Shown here: positions 55,790-64,000 of the stretch, in pieces | Layout: every line of letters starts with the position of its first letter | Numbering within the stretch: position 1 is the first letter of the stretch | Assembly (NCBI GenBank): GCA_027624235.1 | Contig: JAQBYB010000007.1 | Location: forward strand, 1 to 64,000 | Direction: 5' to 3' | Length of the DNA stretch: 64,000 nt | Source of the DNA: Pseudomonadota bacterium | GTDB taxonomy: Bacteria; Pseudomonadota; Alphaproteobacteria; Rhodospirillales; Casp-alpha2 | Notes under the pieces: generated by a model | The model's input: only the letters and a program-made list of their open reading frames with translations | What the model was told of the DNA's origin: nothing | Database searches by the model: none | Position numbers and translations under genes: made by a program

Positions 55790-56401
55790 ATGATCGAAGC
55801 GCTGACATTCTACATTTTCGCCTTTTTCACCGTTGTTTCAGCGGTGTTGGTGATCTCGGCCCGCAATCCGGTTCATTCGGTGCTGTTCCTGATCCTGGCG
55901 TTCTTCAGCTCAGCCGGACTGTTTGTGCTGATGGGGGCGGAATTCCTGGCGATGATCCTGGTCGTCGTCTATGTCGGCGCGGTGGCGGTGTTGTTCCTGT
56001 TCGTTGTCATGATGTTGGACATTAATTTTGTTGAGCTGCGCCAGGGATTCTTACAGTACCTGCCGGCCGGGGCCATGGTTGGGCTGGTGTTATTGATTGA
56101 GCTGGTCGTCATCGTCGCCGGCCACGCGATGGCGCCCGCTGCGGGCACGCCCGTGGCGCAACCGATCCCGCCCGTTGATAAGATTAGTAACACCCAGGCC
56201 CTGGGTGAGTTGTTCTACACCCATTACGTCTACCTGTTCCAGGCGGCGGGATTGATCCTGCTGGTCGCCATGATCGGCGCCATCGTGCTGACCCACCGCA
56301 AACGAGGCGGCGTGCGTAAACAACGCATCGCCGATCAAGTCGCGCGCCGCGCCGAAGACTCGATCCAAATCGTCAAAGTCAAATCAGGGAAGGGCATCTG
56401 A
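55790..56401 (+). CDS. nuoJ: NADH-quinone oxidoreductase subunit J
   Basis: A 203-residue membrane subunit (ND6 homologue) with five helices. The conserved helix [27 protein letters not shown] contains the pi-bulge region near the start of proton-pumping linkage. The stop overlaps the nuoK ATG by 1 base. Confidence 0.94.
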   Translation: MIEALTFYIFAFFTVVSAVLVISARNPVHSVLFLILAFFSSAGLFVLMGAEFLAMILVVVYVGAVAVLFLFVVMMLDINFVELRQGFLQYLPAGAMVGLVLLIELVVIVAGHAMAPAAGTPVAQPIPPVDKISNTQALGELFYTHYVYLFQAAGLILLVAMIGAIVLTHRKRGGVRKQRIADQVARRAEDSIQIVKVKSGKGI

Positions 56402-56712
56402 TGTTTGAAATCGGCCTTTCCCATTATATGACCGTTTCCGCCCTCCTGTTCACGCTGGGCATTCTGGGCATCTTCCTCAATCGCAAGAACGTCATCATCA
56501 TCATGATGTCGGTGGAATTGATGCTGTTGGCGGTGAATATCAATCTGGTCGCGTTCTCCGCCGAACTGGGCGACCTGGTCGGTCAGGTCTTCGCCATGTT
56601 CGTGCTCACCGTCGCCGCCGCCGAGGCCGCCATTGGGCTGGCCATCCTGGTGGTCTATTTCCGTAATCGCGGCTCCATCGCCGTCGAAGACATCAACATG
56701 ATGAAGGGCTAG
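56401..56712 (+). CDS. nuoK: NADH-quinone oxidoreductase subunit K
   Basis: A 103-residue three-helix subunit (ND4L homologue). The two membrane glutamates used in proton transfer are in [18 protein letters not shown] and [13 protein letters not shown]. It is related to MrpC of the antiporter encoded at 10814-11167. Confidence 0.95.
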   Translation: MFEIGLSHYMTVSALLFTLGILGIFLNRKNVIIIMMSVELMLLAVNINLVAFSAELGDLVGQVFAMFVLTVAAAEAAIGLAILVVYFRNRGSIAVEDINMMKG

Positions 56713-56722
56713 GGCGGACATC

Positions 56723-58681
56723 ATGGAATTATTCGCCGTCTTCCTGCCGTTGTTCGGGGCGCTGTGCGCCGGGTTTCTGGTCTTTGTCCGCGCGCCGGAG
56801 ACCGGCACCCCTAACCGGATCGACACCACCGCCCAGTGGGTGACGTCGAGCGCCATGATCCTGGCCGCCGTCGCCGCCGGGGCGGTGTTCTGGGATGTGG
56901 TGTTGGGAAATAACCCGCACACGGTCGAGCTGTTCACCTGGATCGATTCCGGCGCCATGGAAGTATCCTGGGCGATCAAGCTGGATACGCTGTCGTCGGT
57001 GATGCTGTTGATGGTGACCACCGTGGCCGCCGTGATCCATGTCTATTCCATTGGCTATATGAGCCACGATCATTCGATCCCGCGCTTCATGTCTTACCTG
57101 AGCCTGTTTACCTTCTTTATGCTGATGCTGGTCAGCGCCGACAACCTGGTGCAGTTGTTCTTCGGCTGGGAAGGGGTGGGGCTGTGCTCCTACCTGTTGA
57201 TCGGGTTCTGGTACGACCGCCCGGCGGCCAACGCCGCCGCCATCAAGGCCTTCGTCGTCAACCGGGTCGGTGACTTCGGTTTCGCGCTCGGCATTTTCGC
57301 CATCTTCGTGCTGTTCCAGACGGTCGATTACGACACCATCTTCGCCGCCGTTGCGGGCAAGGCCACTGCGACGATGGTTGTCTTCGGCATCGAATTCCAC
57401 GCCATCACGGTGTGCGCCGTGCTGCTGTTTATCGGCGCCATGGGCAAATCGGCGCAATTGGGCCTGCACACCTGGCTGCCCGACGCCATGGAAGGCCCGA
57501 CGCCGGTATCCGCCTTGATCCATGCCGCCACCATGGTCACCGCCGGGGTGTTCATGGTCGTCCGGATGTCGCCCTTGTTTGAATATTCCGACACGGCGCT
57601 GACCCTGGTCACCGTGGTCGGCGCCTCGACCGCCATATTCGCGGCCACCGTTGCCTGCGTGCAGAACGACATCAAACGGGTGATCGCCTATTCGACATGC
57701 TCGCAATTGGGTTACATGTTCTTCGCCGCCGGCGTGTCGGCGTATTCGGCGGGCGTCTTCCATCTTGTCGGTCATGCGTTCTTTAAGGCGCTTTTGTTCC
57801 TCGGCGCCGGTTCGATCATTCACGCCATGTCCGACGAACAGGACATGCGCAAAATGGGTGGTTTGTGGAAATTGATCCCGGTCACCTATGCCTTGATGCT
57901 GATCGGCTCGCTGGCGCTGGCGGGAATTTGGCCGTTCGCCGGCTACTATTCCAAGGACGTCATTTTGGAAGCCGCCTACGCCGCCAACACGCTGGCCGGT
58001 GGTTATGCGTTCTGGATGGGGATCGCGGCGGCGTTCCTGACCGCGTTCTATTCCTGGCGGCTGTTGATCATGACCTTCCACGGCACCTCCCGGGCCAGCG
58101 CCAAGGCTCTCGCCCATGTCCATGAAAGTCCGAAGGTGATGATCGTGCCGCTGTTTGTGCTGGCGGCGGGCGCCATGTTCATGGGCTATCTGGGGTTCGA
58201 GAGTTTCGTCGGCCACAATGCCGAACAGTTCTGGGGCCAAGCCATCCTGGTGTTGCCGAGCCACCCGGCCCTGGAGGCCTCTCACGGCGTTCCGTTGTGG
58301 GTTAAATACCTGCCGTTGGCGGTTGGCGTCGCCGGTATTGCCCTGGCCTACGTGTTGTACATGGGGTTGCCGTCGCTGCCGGGCGTCCTCGCCGGACGCA
58401 TGCGGTGGCTATACCAGTTCCTGTTGAACAAATGGTACTTCGACGAGTTGTATGATCTGATTTTCGTCCGTCCGGCGTTTTATCTGGGCCGCGGCTTCTG
58501 GAAAGCCGGCGACGGGGCGCTGATCGACGGCGTCGGGCCGGACGGCATATCCGCCGCCGTTAAACATCTTGCCAAGCGCGCCGGCGCCCTTCAATCCGGA
58601 TACCTGTATCACTACGCCTTCGCCATGCTGACCGGCGTCGTCGTCTTGGTGACGTGGTATCTGTTCGGGCATGGAAGCTAG
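56723..58681 (+). CDS. nuoL: NADH-quinone oxidoreductase subunit L
   Basis: A 652-residue antiporter-like pump subunit with a long lateral helix at its C-terminus. TM5 glutamate is in [17 protein letters not shown], and TM7 lysine in [30 protein letters not shown]. It is 10 bases after nuoK and precedes nuoM by 4 bases. Confidence 0.95.
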   Translation: MELFAVFLPLFGALCAGFLVFVRAPETGTPNRIDTTAQWVTSSAMILAAVAAGAVFWDVVLGNNPHTVELFTWIDSGAMEVSWAIKLDTLSSVMLLMVTTVAAVIHVYSIGYMSHDHSIPRFMSYLSLFTFFMLMLVSADNLVQLFFGWEGVGLCSYLLIGFWYDRPAANAAAIKAFVVNRVGDFGFALGIFAIFVLFQTVDYDTIFAAVAGKATATMVVFGIEFHAITVCAVLLFIGAMGKSAQLGLHTWLPDAMEGPTPVSALIHAATMVTAGVFMVVRMSPLFEYSDTALTLVTVVGASTAIFAATVACVQNDIKRVIAYSTCSQLGYMFFAAGVSAYSAGVFHLVGHAFFKALLFLGAGSIIHAMSDEQDMRKMGGLWKLIPVTYALMLIGSLALAGIWPFAGYYSKDVILEAAYAANTLAGGYAFWMGIAAAFLTAFYSWRLLIMTFHGTSRASAKALAHVHESPKVMIVPLFVLAAGAMFMGYLGFESFVGHNAEQFWGQAILVLPSHPALEASHGVPLWVKYLPLAVGVAGIALAYVLYMGLPSLPGVLAGRMRWLYQFLLNKWYFDELYDLIFVRPAFYLGRGFWKAGDGALIDGVGPDGISAAVKHLAKRAGALQSGYLYHYAFAMLTGVVVLVTWYLFGHGS

Positions 58682-58685
58682 GGCG

Positions 58686-60200
58686 ATGACACAGCTTCCC
58701 ATCCTGTCGTTATTGACGTTCCTGCCGCTGGTCGGCGCCGTCTTCATTCTGACCATTCGCGGCGATGAAGCCATCGTCAAACGCAACGCCCGGCATGTGG
58801 CGTTGTGGACGTCGGTGATCAACTTCGCGCTGTCGATGTTCATCTGGGTTCACTTCGACACCACCACCGCCGATTTCCAGTTTGTCGAATCCAAACCCTG
58901 GATGCCCGCCTTTAATATCGGCTACAAGATGGGAATCGACGGTATCTCCATGCTGTTCGTGTTGTTGACGACGCTGTTGACGCCGATCTGCATTCTCGCC
59001 AGTTGGGAAAACATCAATGACCGGGTCAAGGAATACATGATCTCGTTCCTGGTGCTGGAAACCTTCATGATCGGCATGTTCTGCGCCTTGGACCTGGTGG
59101 TGTTCTATATCTTCTTCGAGGCCGTGCTGATCCCGATGTTCCTGATTATCGGTGTCTGGGGCGGGCCGAGACGGGTGTATGCGTCGTTCAAGTTCTTCCT
59201 CTACACCCTGGCCGGTTCGGTGCTGATGCTGCTGGCGATCATGGCGATGTATTTCGATGCCGGCACCACCGACATTCCGGGCCTGATGGTCCACCGCTTC
59301 CCACCCGAACGGCAAACCTGGTTGTGGCTGGCGTTTTTCGCCTCTTTCGCGGTCAAAATTCCGATGTGGCCGGTGCATACATGGCTTCCCGACGCCCATG
59401 TTGAGGCGCCGACGGCGGGCTCGGTGATCCTGGCCGCGGTGCTGTTGAAATTCGGCGGTTATGGATTGCTACGGTTCTCGTTACCGATGTTCCCCGACGC
59501 CTCGGTGATGTTCACGCCTTTGATCTACACACTGTCCATCATCGCCGTGATCTATACCTCTCTGGTCGCCTTGGCCCAGGAGGATATGAAAAAGCTGATT
59601 GCCTATTCCTCGGTCGCGCACATGGGGTTCGTGACCATCGGCGCGTTTACGCTGACGGTGCAGGGCATTGAAGGGGCGATCTATCAAATGCTCGCCCACG
59701 GCGTCATTTCGGCGGCCTTGTTCCTGATTGTCGGCGTCGTTTATGACCGCATACATTCCCGCGAAATTGCCGCCTATGGCGGCCTCGTCCACCGGATGCC
59801 GGGCTATTCGCTGATCTTCATGGTGTTTATGTTGGGGTCCGTCGGGTTGCCGGGTACGGCAGGCTTTGTCGGCGAATTTCTGGTCCTGGTCGGCGCCTTC
59901 AAGGCCAACACCTGGGTCGCGGCATTTGCCGCTACCGGCCTGATCCTGGGCGCCGCGTATATGCTCTACCTCTATCGCCGGGTCATTTTCGGAAGCCTGA
60001 CCAAAGACAGCCTCGCCGCCATCAAGGATTTAAGCCTGCGCGAGTTCGCCATCTTCGCGCCGCTGCTGGTGCTGGTTATTTGGATGGGGATATACCCGGC
60101 GCCGTTCCTCGACATCATGCATGTGTCGGTCGCCAACATGATCACCCAGATTGATTCCGCCCTCAACGCCAGTACGGCGATCAGCGTGGCTGGGCAATAG
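58686..60200 (+). CDS. nuoM: NADH-quinone oxidoreductase subunit M
   Basis: A 504-residue antiporter-like subunit. TM5 glutamate is in [19 protein letters not shown], and lysine is in [30 protein letters not shown]. The ATG at 58686 is chosen; an in-frame ATG at 58671 overlaps the nuoL end. Confidence 0.95.
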   Translation: MTQLPILSLLTFLPLVGAVFILTIRGDEAIVKRNARHVALWTSVINFALSMFIWVHFDTTTADFQFVESKPWMPAFNIGYKMGIDGISMLFVLLTTLLTPICILASWENINDRVKEYMISFLVLETFMIGMFCALDLVVFYIFFEAVLIPMFLIIGVWGGPRRVYASFKFFLYTLAGSVLMLLAIMAMYFDAGTTDIPGLMVHRFPPERQTWLWLAFFASFAVKIPMWPVHTWLPDAHVEAPTAGSVILAAVLLKFGGYGLLRFSLPMFPDASVMFTPLIYTLSIIAVIYTSLVALAQEDMKKLIAYSSVAHMGFVTIGAFTLTVQGIEGAIYQMLAHGVISAALFLIVGVVYDRIHSREIAAYGGLVHRMPGYSLIFMVFMLGSVGLPGTAGFVGEFLVLVGAFKANTWVAAFAATGLILGAAYMLYLYRRVIFGSLTKDSLAAIKDLSLREFAIFAPLLVLVIWMGIYPAPFLDIMHVSVANMITQIDSALNASTAISVAGQ

Positions 60201-60218
60201 GGGAAAGATAGAAAAGCC

Positions 60219-61685
60219 ATGGCTGAAATCCCCAACATTATCCCGGCGCTGCCGGAATTGTTCCTGGCCTCGGTCGGCATGGCGCTGCTGATGCTCGGCG
60301 TCTTCCATAAAACCGGCGGCGTCGAAGACATCAAGGCATCGCGCCTTATTTCCCTGCTCAGCATCGTCGCCCTGTTGCTGGCCGTGCTGCTGGTTTCAAC
60401 GCTGTCCGGTGGCCGCCTGCCGACGTTCGCCAATATGTTCGTCAGCGATACCTTCGCCGTCTATTGCAAGGTTCTGGTGCTGGTCGGGTCGGCCTTGGCG
60501 ATCATCATTTCGCAAGGGTTCCTGGAACGCCACGATATGGCCCGGTTTGAATATTCGATCCTCATTCTTTTCGCCACGCTCGGCATGATGATGATGATTT
60601 CCGCGAACGACCTGATCTCGCTGTACATCGGGCTGGAACTGCAGTCCCTGTCCCTTTACGTGATCGCCGCGTTTCAGCGTGACGATACGCGCTCGACCGA
60701 GGCCGGGCTGAAATACTTTGTCCTCGGCGCGGTCGCGTCGGGGATGCTGCTGTACGGCTCATCCCTGGTCTACGGCTTCACCGGAACGACGAATTTCGAT
60801 CAGCTTGCCGCCGTTCTCCGTGGCCATGGCGGCGAGACCAGCATCGGCGTTATCTTCGGCATCGTCTTTATCATGGCCGGGCTGGCCTTCAAGGTTTCCG
60901 CGGTGCCGTTTCATATGTGGACGCCCGACGTTTACGAAGGCGCGCCGACTCCGGTCACCGCCTTTTTTTCGGTCGCCCCAAAGATCGCGGCGCTGGCGTT
61001 GTTTATCCGCGTCATGGTCGGGCCGTTCGGCGGGCTGGTCGCCGACTGGCAACAAATTGTCATCTTCATCTCAATGGCGTCGATGGCGCTGGGCGCGCTC
61101 GCCGCCATCAATCAAACCAATATCAAACGCATGATGGCCTACAGCTCCATCGGTCATGTCGGCTACGCGCTGATCGGGTTGGCGGTCGGCACCGAAGCCG
61201 GAATCCAGAGCGTTCTGATTTACCTGGCCATTTATCTGTTGATGAATATCGGCGTCTTTACCTGCATCCTCAGCATGCGCCGCGACGGCCACATGGTTGA
61301 AAACATCAAGGATCTGGCCGGGATGAGCCGAACCCATCCGATGTTGGCGCTGGCGCTGGCGATTTTGATGTTTTCCATGGCCGGCATTCCACCGTTCGCG
61401 GGCTTCTTCGGAAAGTTTTATGTCTTTGTTGCCGCCATCGAGGCCCACCTGTACATGTTGGCCATCTTCGGTGTTTTATCCAGCGTTGTTGCCGCGTTTT
61501 ATTACCTGCGCATCGTGCAACTGGTTTATTTCGAAGACCTTGATGAGGCCCTGGATAAATCGGTGGCGCCGGAACTGGGCGTCGTCATCACCGGGGCCGG
61601 GTTGTTTGTTGCCTTCTTCTTCATTTATCCGACCCCCGTCCTGTCGGCGGCGGCCGCGGCGGCGGCGGCCCTGTTCGCCGGATAA
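60219..61685 (+). CDS. nuoN: NADH-quinone oxidoreductase subunit N
   Basis: A 488-residue antiporter-like subunit and the last nuo gene. TM5 glutamate is in [19 protein letters not shown] and TM7 lysine in [30 protein letters not shown]. The C-terminus ends in an alanine run ([13 protein letters not shown]). It is followed after 19 bases by birA in the conserved order. Confidence 0.95.
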   Translation: MAEIPNIIPALPELFLASVGMALLMLGVFHKTGGVEDIKASRLISLLSIVALLLAVLLVSTLSGGRLPTFANMFVSDTFAVYCKVLVLVGSALAIIISQGFLERHDMARFEYSILILFATLGMMMMISANDLISLYIGLELQSLSLYVIAAFQRDDTRSTEAGLKYFVLGAVASGMLLYGSSLVYGFTGTTNFDQLAAVLRGHGGETSIGVIFGIVFIMAGLAFKVSAVPFHMWTPDVYEGAPTPVTAFFSVAPKIAALALFIRVMVGPFGGLVADWQQIVIFISMASMALGALAAINQTNIKRMMAYSSIGHVGYALIGLAVGTEAGIQSVLIYLAIYLLMNIGVFTCILSMRRDGHMVENIKDLAGMSRTHPMLALALAILMFSMAGIPPFAGFFGKFYVFVAAIEAHLYMLAIFGVLSSVVAAFYYLRIVQLVYFEDLDEALDKSVAPELGVVITGAGLFVAFFFIYPTPVLSAAAAAAAALFAG

Positions 61686-61704
61686 TAAATATCTAGGACT
61701 CATC

Positions 61705-62469
61705 ATGCGCCAACCTGACCTTCCGTCGGCTTACCATCTGGTAAGCCTGGAGACCGTTGATAGCACCAACGCCGAGGCCCGGAGACTGGCCGCCCTGGGT
61801 GAAGATGAAACCCCGGACGGCACCCTTGTCTGGGCCAGGGAACAAACCGCCGGGCGCGGGCGGCGGGGCCGTGCATGGGTGAGCCCGCCGGGAAACCTGT
61901 ATTGTTCCTTGGTGCTGCGTCCCGATGTCGGCGTTGCCAGGGCCGCCGAATTCAGCTTCATCGCGGCGCTGTCGGTATTTGATACCCTCGGCACCGTCGG
62001 CGAGGCCGGTCACAACGTCCATTGCAAATGGCCCAACGACATCCTGCTCAATGACAAAAAGGTCGCCGGTATCCTGCTGGAAACGGAAACCGGCGCCGAT
62101 GGCATGCCCGACTGGGTGATCTTGGGCCTCGGCCTTAACGTCGAAACGTTCCCCGCCGACACGGATTTCCCGGCGACGTCGCTAAAGGCGGAGAATTTTG
62201 CCGTCACCGAGGTTGATTGCCTGGACTCCTTTTGCCGCCATTTCCTCAAGTGGACCAACACCTGGCGGGAAGAAGGGTTTGCGCCGATCCGCAAGAACTG
62301 GCTGTGGCGTTGTTACGGTCAGGGTGAAGAAATCGAGGTCCGGCTTGAAGGCGAAACCCTGACCGGCGTGTTCACCGATCTGGACGAAGACGGCGCATTA
62401 TTGCTAAAAACCGGCGACGGTGAACGTAGGATTACCGCCGGCGACGTCTTTTTTGCGTCCACGGACTGA
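61705..62469 (+). CDS. birA: Biotin--[acetyl-CoA-carboxylase] ligase
   Basis: A 254-residue enzyme that attaches biotin to carboxylases. The catalytic loop GRGRRGRAWVSPPGNLYCSLVL and the segment CKWPNDILLNDKKVAGILLE are present. There is no N-terminal DNA-binding domain, so this is the non-regulatory type. The ATG at 61705 follows nuoN; the frame extension to 61420 is antiphase over nuoN. Confidence 0.93.
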   Translation: MRQPDLPSAYHLVSLETVDSTNAEARRLAALGEDETPDGTLVWAREQTAGRGRRGRAWVSPPGNLYCSLVLRPDVGVARAAEFSFIAALSVFDTLGTVGEAGHNVHCKWPNDILLNDKKVAGILLETETGADGMPDWVILGLGLNVETFPADTDFPATSLKAENFAVTEVDCLDSFCRHFLKWTNTWREEGFAPIRKNWLWRCYGQGEEIEVRLEGETLTGVFTDLDEDGALLLKTGDGERRITAGDVFFASTD

Positions 62470-62477
62470 GGTCTTCC

Positions 62478-63245
62478 ATGTTATTGGCCATCGATTCAGG
62501 CAATACCAACATCGTTTTCACCGTCTTCGATGACGCCGATACGATCAAAGGCGAATGGCGTTCGTCGTCCCATACGGACACACCCGATCAGTTCAACATC
62601 TGGCTGGGCCCATTAATGGCGGAGGCCGGCCTCACCGCCGCCGACATTACCGCCGCCATTATCGCCTCGGTGGTTCCGGCTTCACTGCCTACGCTGAAAT
62701 CCCTGTGCCGGGATTTTTTCGGCTGCCCACCATTGGTGATCGGCGAGGAGGGGGTTGCTCTGGGGCTTGAGGTCTTGGTTGACCGGCCCCAAGAGGTCGG
62801 CGCCGACCGGCTGGTTAACGCGGTTTCCGCGCATCAGCTCTACGGCGGCCCCTTGATCGTCGTCGATTTCGGCACCGCCACCACCTTCGATATCATTGAT
62901 ACCGACGGCAATTACATCGGCGGCGTCATCGCTCCGGGGGTTAACCTGTCGTTGGAGGCGCTATACAGGGCCGCCGCCCAACTTCCCCTCATCGCTATTC
63001 AGCGCACCGATAAAGTCACCGGCAAAAACACCATCGACGCCATGCAGTCTGGCATTTACTGGGGCTATGTCGGGCTGATCGAAGGTTTGGTCAAACGGTT
63101 GCAGGATGAACACGGAACCGGGTTGCCGGTCATCGCCACCGGCGGATTGGCGGGGCTGTTTTTAGAAGCCACGGATTGCATCAAACATTCGGACCCGGAA
63201 CTGACCATGCGCGGCCTTCTCGCCATCTACCGTAAAAATTCATGA
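62478..63245 (+). CDS. coaX: Type III pantothenate kinase
   Basis: A 255-residue enzyme for the first step of coenzyme A synthesis. ATP-binding and catalytic blocks are LLAIDSGNTNIVFTVFD, the GADRLVNAVSA segment, and VVDFGTATTFDIID. A glycine-rich ATGGLAGLF lies near the end. It is 8 bases after birA and overlaps the next gene by 4 bases (ATGA). Confidence 0.94.
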   Translation: MLLAIDSGNTNIVFTVFDDADTIKGEWRSSSHTDTPDQFNIWLGPLMAEAGLTAADITAAIIASVVPASLPTLKSLCRDFFGCPPLVIGEEGVALGLEVLVDRPQEVGADRLVNAVSAHQLYGGPLIVVDFGTATTFDIIDTDGNYIGGVIAPGVNLSLEALYRAAAQLPLIAIQRTDKVTGKNTIDAMQSGIYWGYVGLIEGLVKRLQDEHGTGLPVIATGGLAGLFLEATDCIKHSDPELTMRGLLAIYRKNS

Positions 63246-64000
63246 CCGCTGAAAATCCCGATGAATTGATCTTCCTGCCGCTGGGCGGCGCCGGGGAAAT
63301 CGGCATGAATCTCAACCTCTACGGCCTCGGCCCACGCGGCCGGGAAACCTGGGTGATGGTTGATTTGGGGATCACCTTCGCCAACGCCTCCCAGCCCGGC
63401 CTTGATGTTCTGATGCCGGACCCAGCCTTTATCGTCGAGCGCCGTGAACAACTGGCGGGATTGGTTCTCACCCATGCCCACGAAGACCACCTGGGCGCGG
63501 TGCCGTATTTGTGGGAACGCCTGCAATGCCCCATTTACGCGACACCGTTTACGCTTTCGGTCCTGAAACGAAAACTGGCGGAAACCGATTTCGCCGACAA
63601 GGTCGAAATCATCGAGGTTCCCCTGGGCGGGCGGTTCCAAGTCGGCCCCTTCGACATGGAATTGATCACGCTGACCCATTCGATCCCCGAGCCCAACGCC
63701 ATCGCCATCCGCACCAGCCTCGGCACCATCCTGCATACCGGCGACTGGAAATTCGATCCCAGCCCGGTGATCGGCGATACGGCGGACGTGGCGGCGCTGC
63801 AAAAACTCGGTGAGGAAGGGGTGTTGGCGATCGTTTGCGATTCCACCAATGTCTTTACGCCCGGCGATTCCGGCTCGGAAGGCGACCTGCTGGAGAGCCT
63901 GACCGGGATCATCGCAGGCTGTTCGAAAAAGGTCGCGGTGGCCTGCTTCGCATCCAACGTGGCGCGCCTGGAAACCATCTCCAAGGCCGCCCTGGCCAAT
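63242..64000 (+). CDS. rnjA: Ribonuclease J, partial at the window end
   Basis: The first 253 codons of an RNase J-type metallo-beta-lactamase nuclease, still open at 64000. The metal-binding motif HAHEDH (in LVLTHAHEDHLGAVPYLW) near residue 79 and the later THSIPEPNAIAIRT and LHTGDWKFDPSPVIG segments are family features. The start overlaps the coaX stop as ATGA. The beta-CASP domain is only partly seen. RNase J processes and degrades RNA from the 5' end. Confidence 0.92.
   Translation, partial: MTAENPDELIFLPLGGAGEIGMNLNLYGLGPRGRETWVMVDLGITFANASQPGLDVLMPDPAFIVERREQLAGLVLTHAHEDHLGAVPYLWERLQCPIYATPFTLSVLKRKLAETDFADKVEIIEVPLGGRFQVGPFDMELITLTHSIPEPNAIAIRTSLGTILHTGDWKFDPSPVIGDTADVAALQKLGEEGVLAIVCDSTNVFTPGDSGSEGDLLESLTGIIAGCSKKVAVACFASNVARLETISKAALAN

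Noticed and set aside
56729-58285. A 518-codon minus-strand open frame
   Set aside because: It lies fully inside nuoL on the other strand. Its composition is that of a shadow frame, dominated by His, Gln, Arg, Asp and Gly.

Overview
The window reads as a chromosome segment of an alphaproteobacterium, most likely in or near the Rhodospirillales. The main grounds are gene order: tig-clpP-clpX-lon-hupB, two tRNAs, a complete nuoA-N operon, then birA-coaX-rnjA, a backbone typical of that class. A stand-alone NDUFS4-type complex I subunit and an Aap-type general amino acid transporter fit the same placement. Coding density is high, and I see no insertion sequence, prophage, integrase or CRISPR array.

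Layout. 1-5800: a SocA/Panacea-domain protein, then a five-gene branched-chain amino acid ABC transporter (liv). 5797-13309 (minus strand): an eight-gene Mrp-type cation/proton antiporter operon with three MrpD-like subunits, a fused MrpA-C-terminus/MrpB and a small unknown membrane protein. 13487-16452: a secreted DUF192 protein, tRNA-Pro, the NDUFS4 homologue, tRNA-Arg, a 2OG-Fe(II) oxygenase-like protein, two PilZ proteins and hisI. 16535-18657: a Zur box, zur, znuC and znuB. 18644-28495: metC, the aapJQMP operon, a small hypothetical gene, then sulfur and housekeeping genes (sseA, cysK, a NUDIX hydrolase) and a hydrolase-OsmC fusion. 28529-31848: a DUF302 protein and an orphan sensor kinase. 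32042-36995: a six-gene electron-transfer cluster (two diheme cytochromes c, two tetraheme cytochromes c, a four-cluster ferredoxin and an NrfD membrane subunit) with no catalytic subunit. 37024-40012: nnrD/nnrE and malonyl-CoA decarboxylase. 40102-47363: tRNA-Leu, the protein quality-control genes, HU, tRNA-Val and tRNA-Asp. 47516-61685: complex I. 61705-64000: birA, coaX and the first 253 codons of RNase J, cut by the window end.

How the parts work together. Complex I plus the NDUFS4 homologue feed electrons from NADH to quinone and pump protons. The Mrp complex uses complex-I-like subunits to exchange cations for protons. The 32-37 kb cluster looks like a second quinone-linked path that passes electrons through up to 12 c-type hemes in the periplasm. 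The liv and aap systems bring in amino acids.

The most unusual items are the catalytic-subunit-free multiheme/NrfD cluster, the atypical Mrp operon (one MrpD-like subunit lacks the TM7 lysine, and the MrpB-type gene has its only good Shine-Dalgarno in front of an ATC codon), and hairpins placed directly after the first gene of several operons. All functions are read from sequence motifs and family knowledge; no database search was run.
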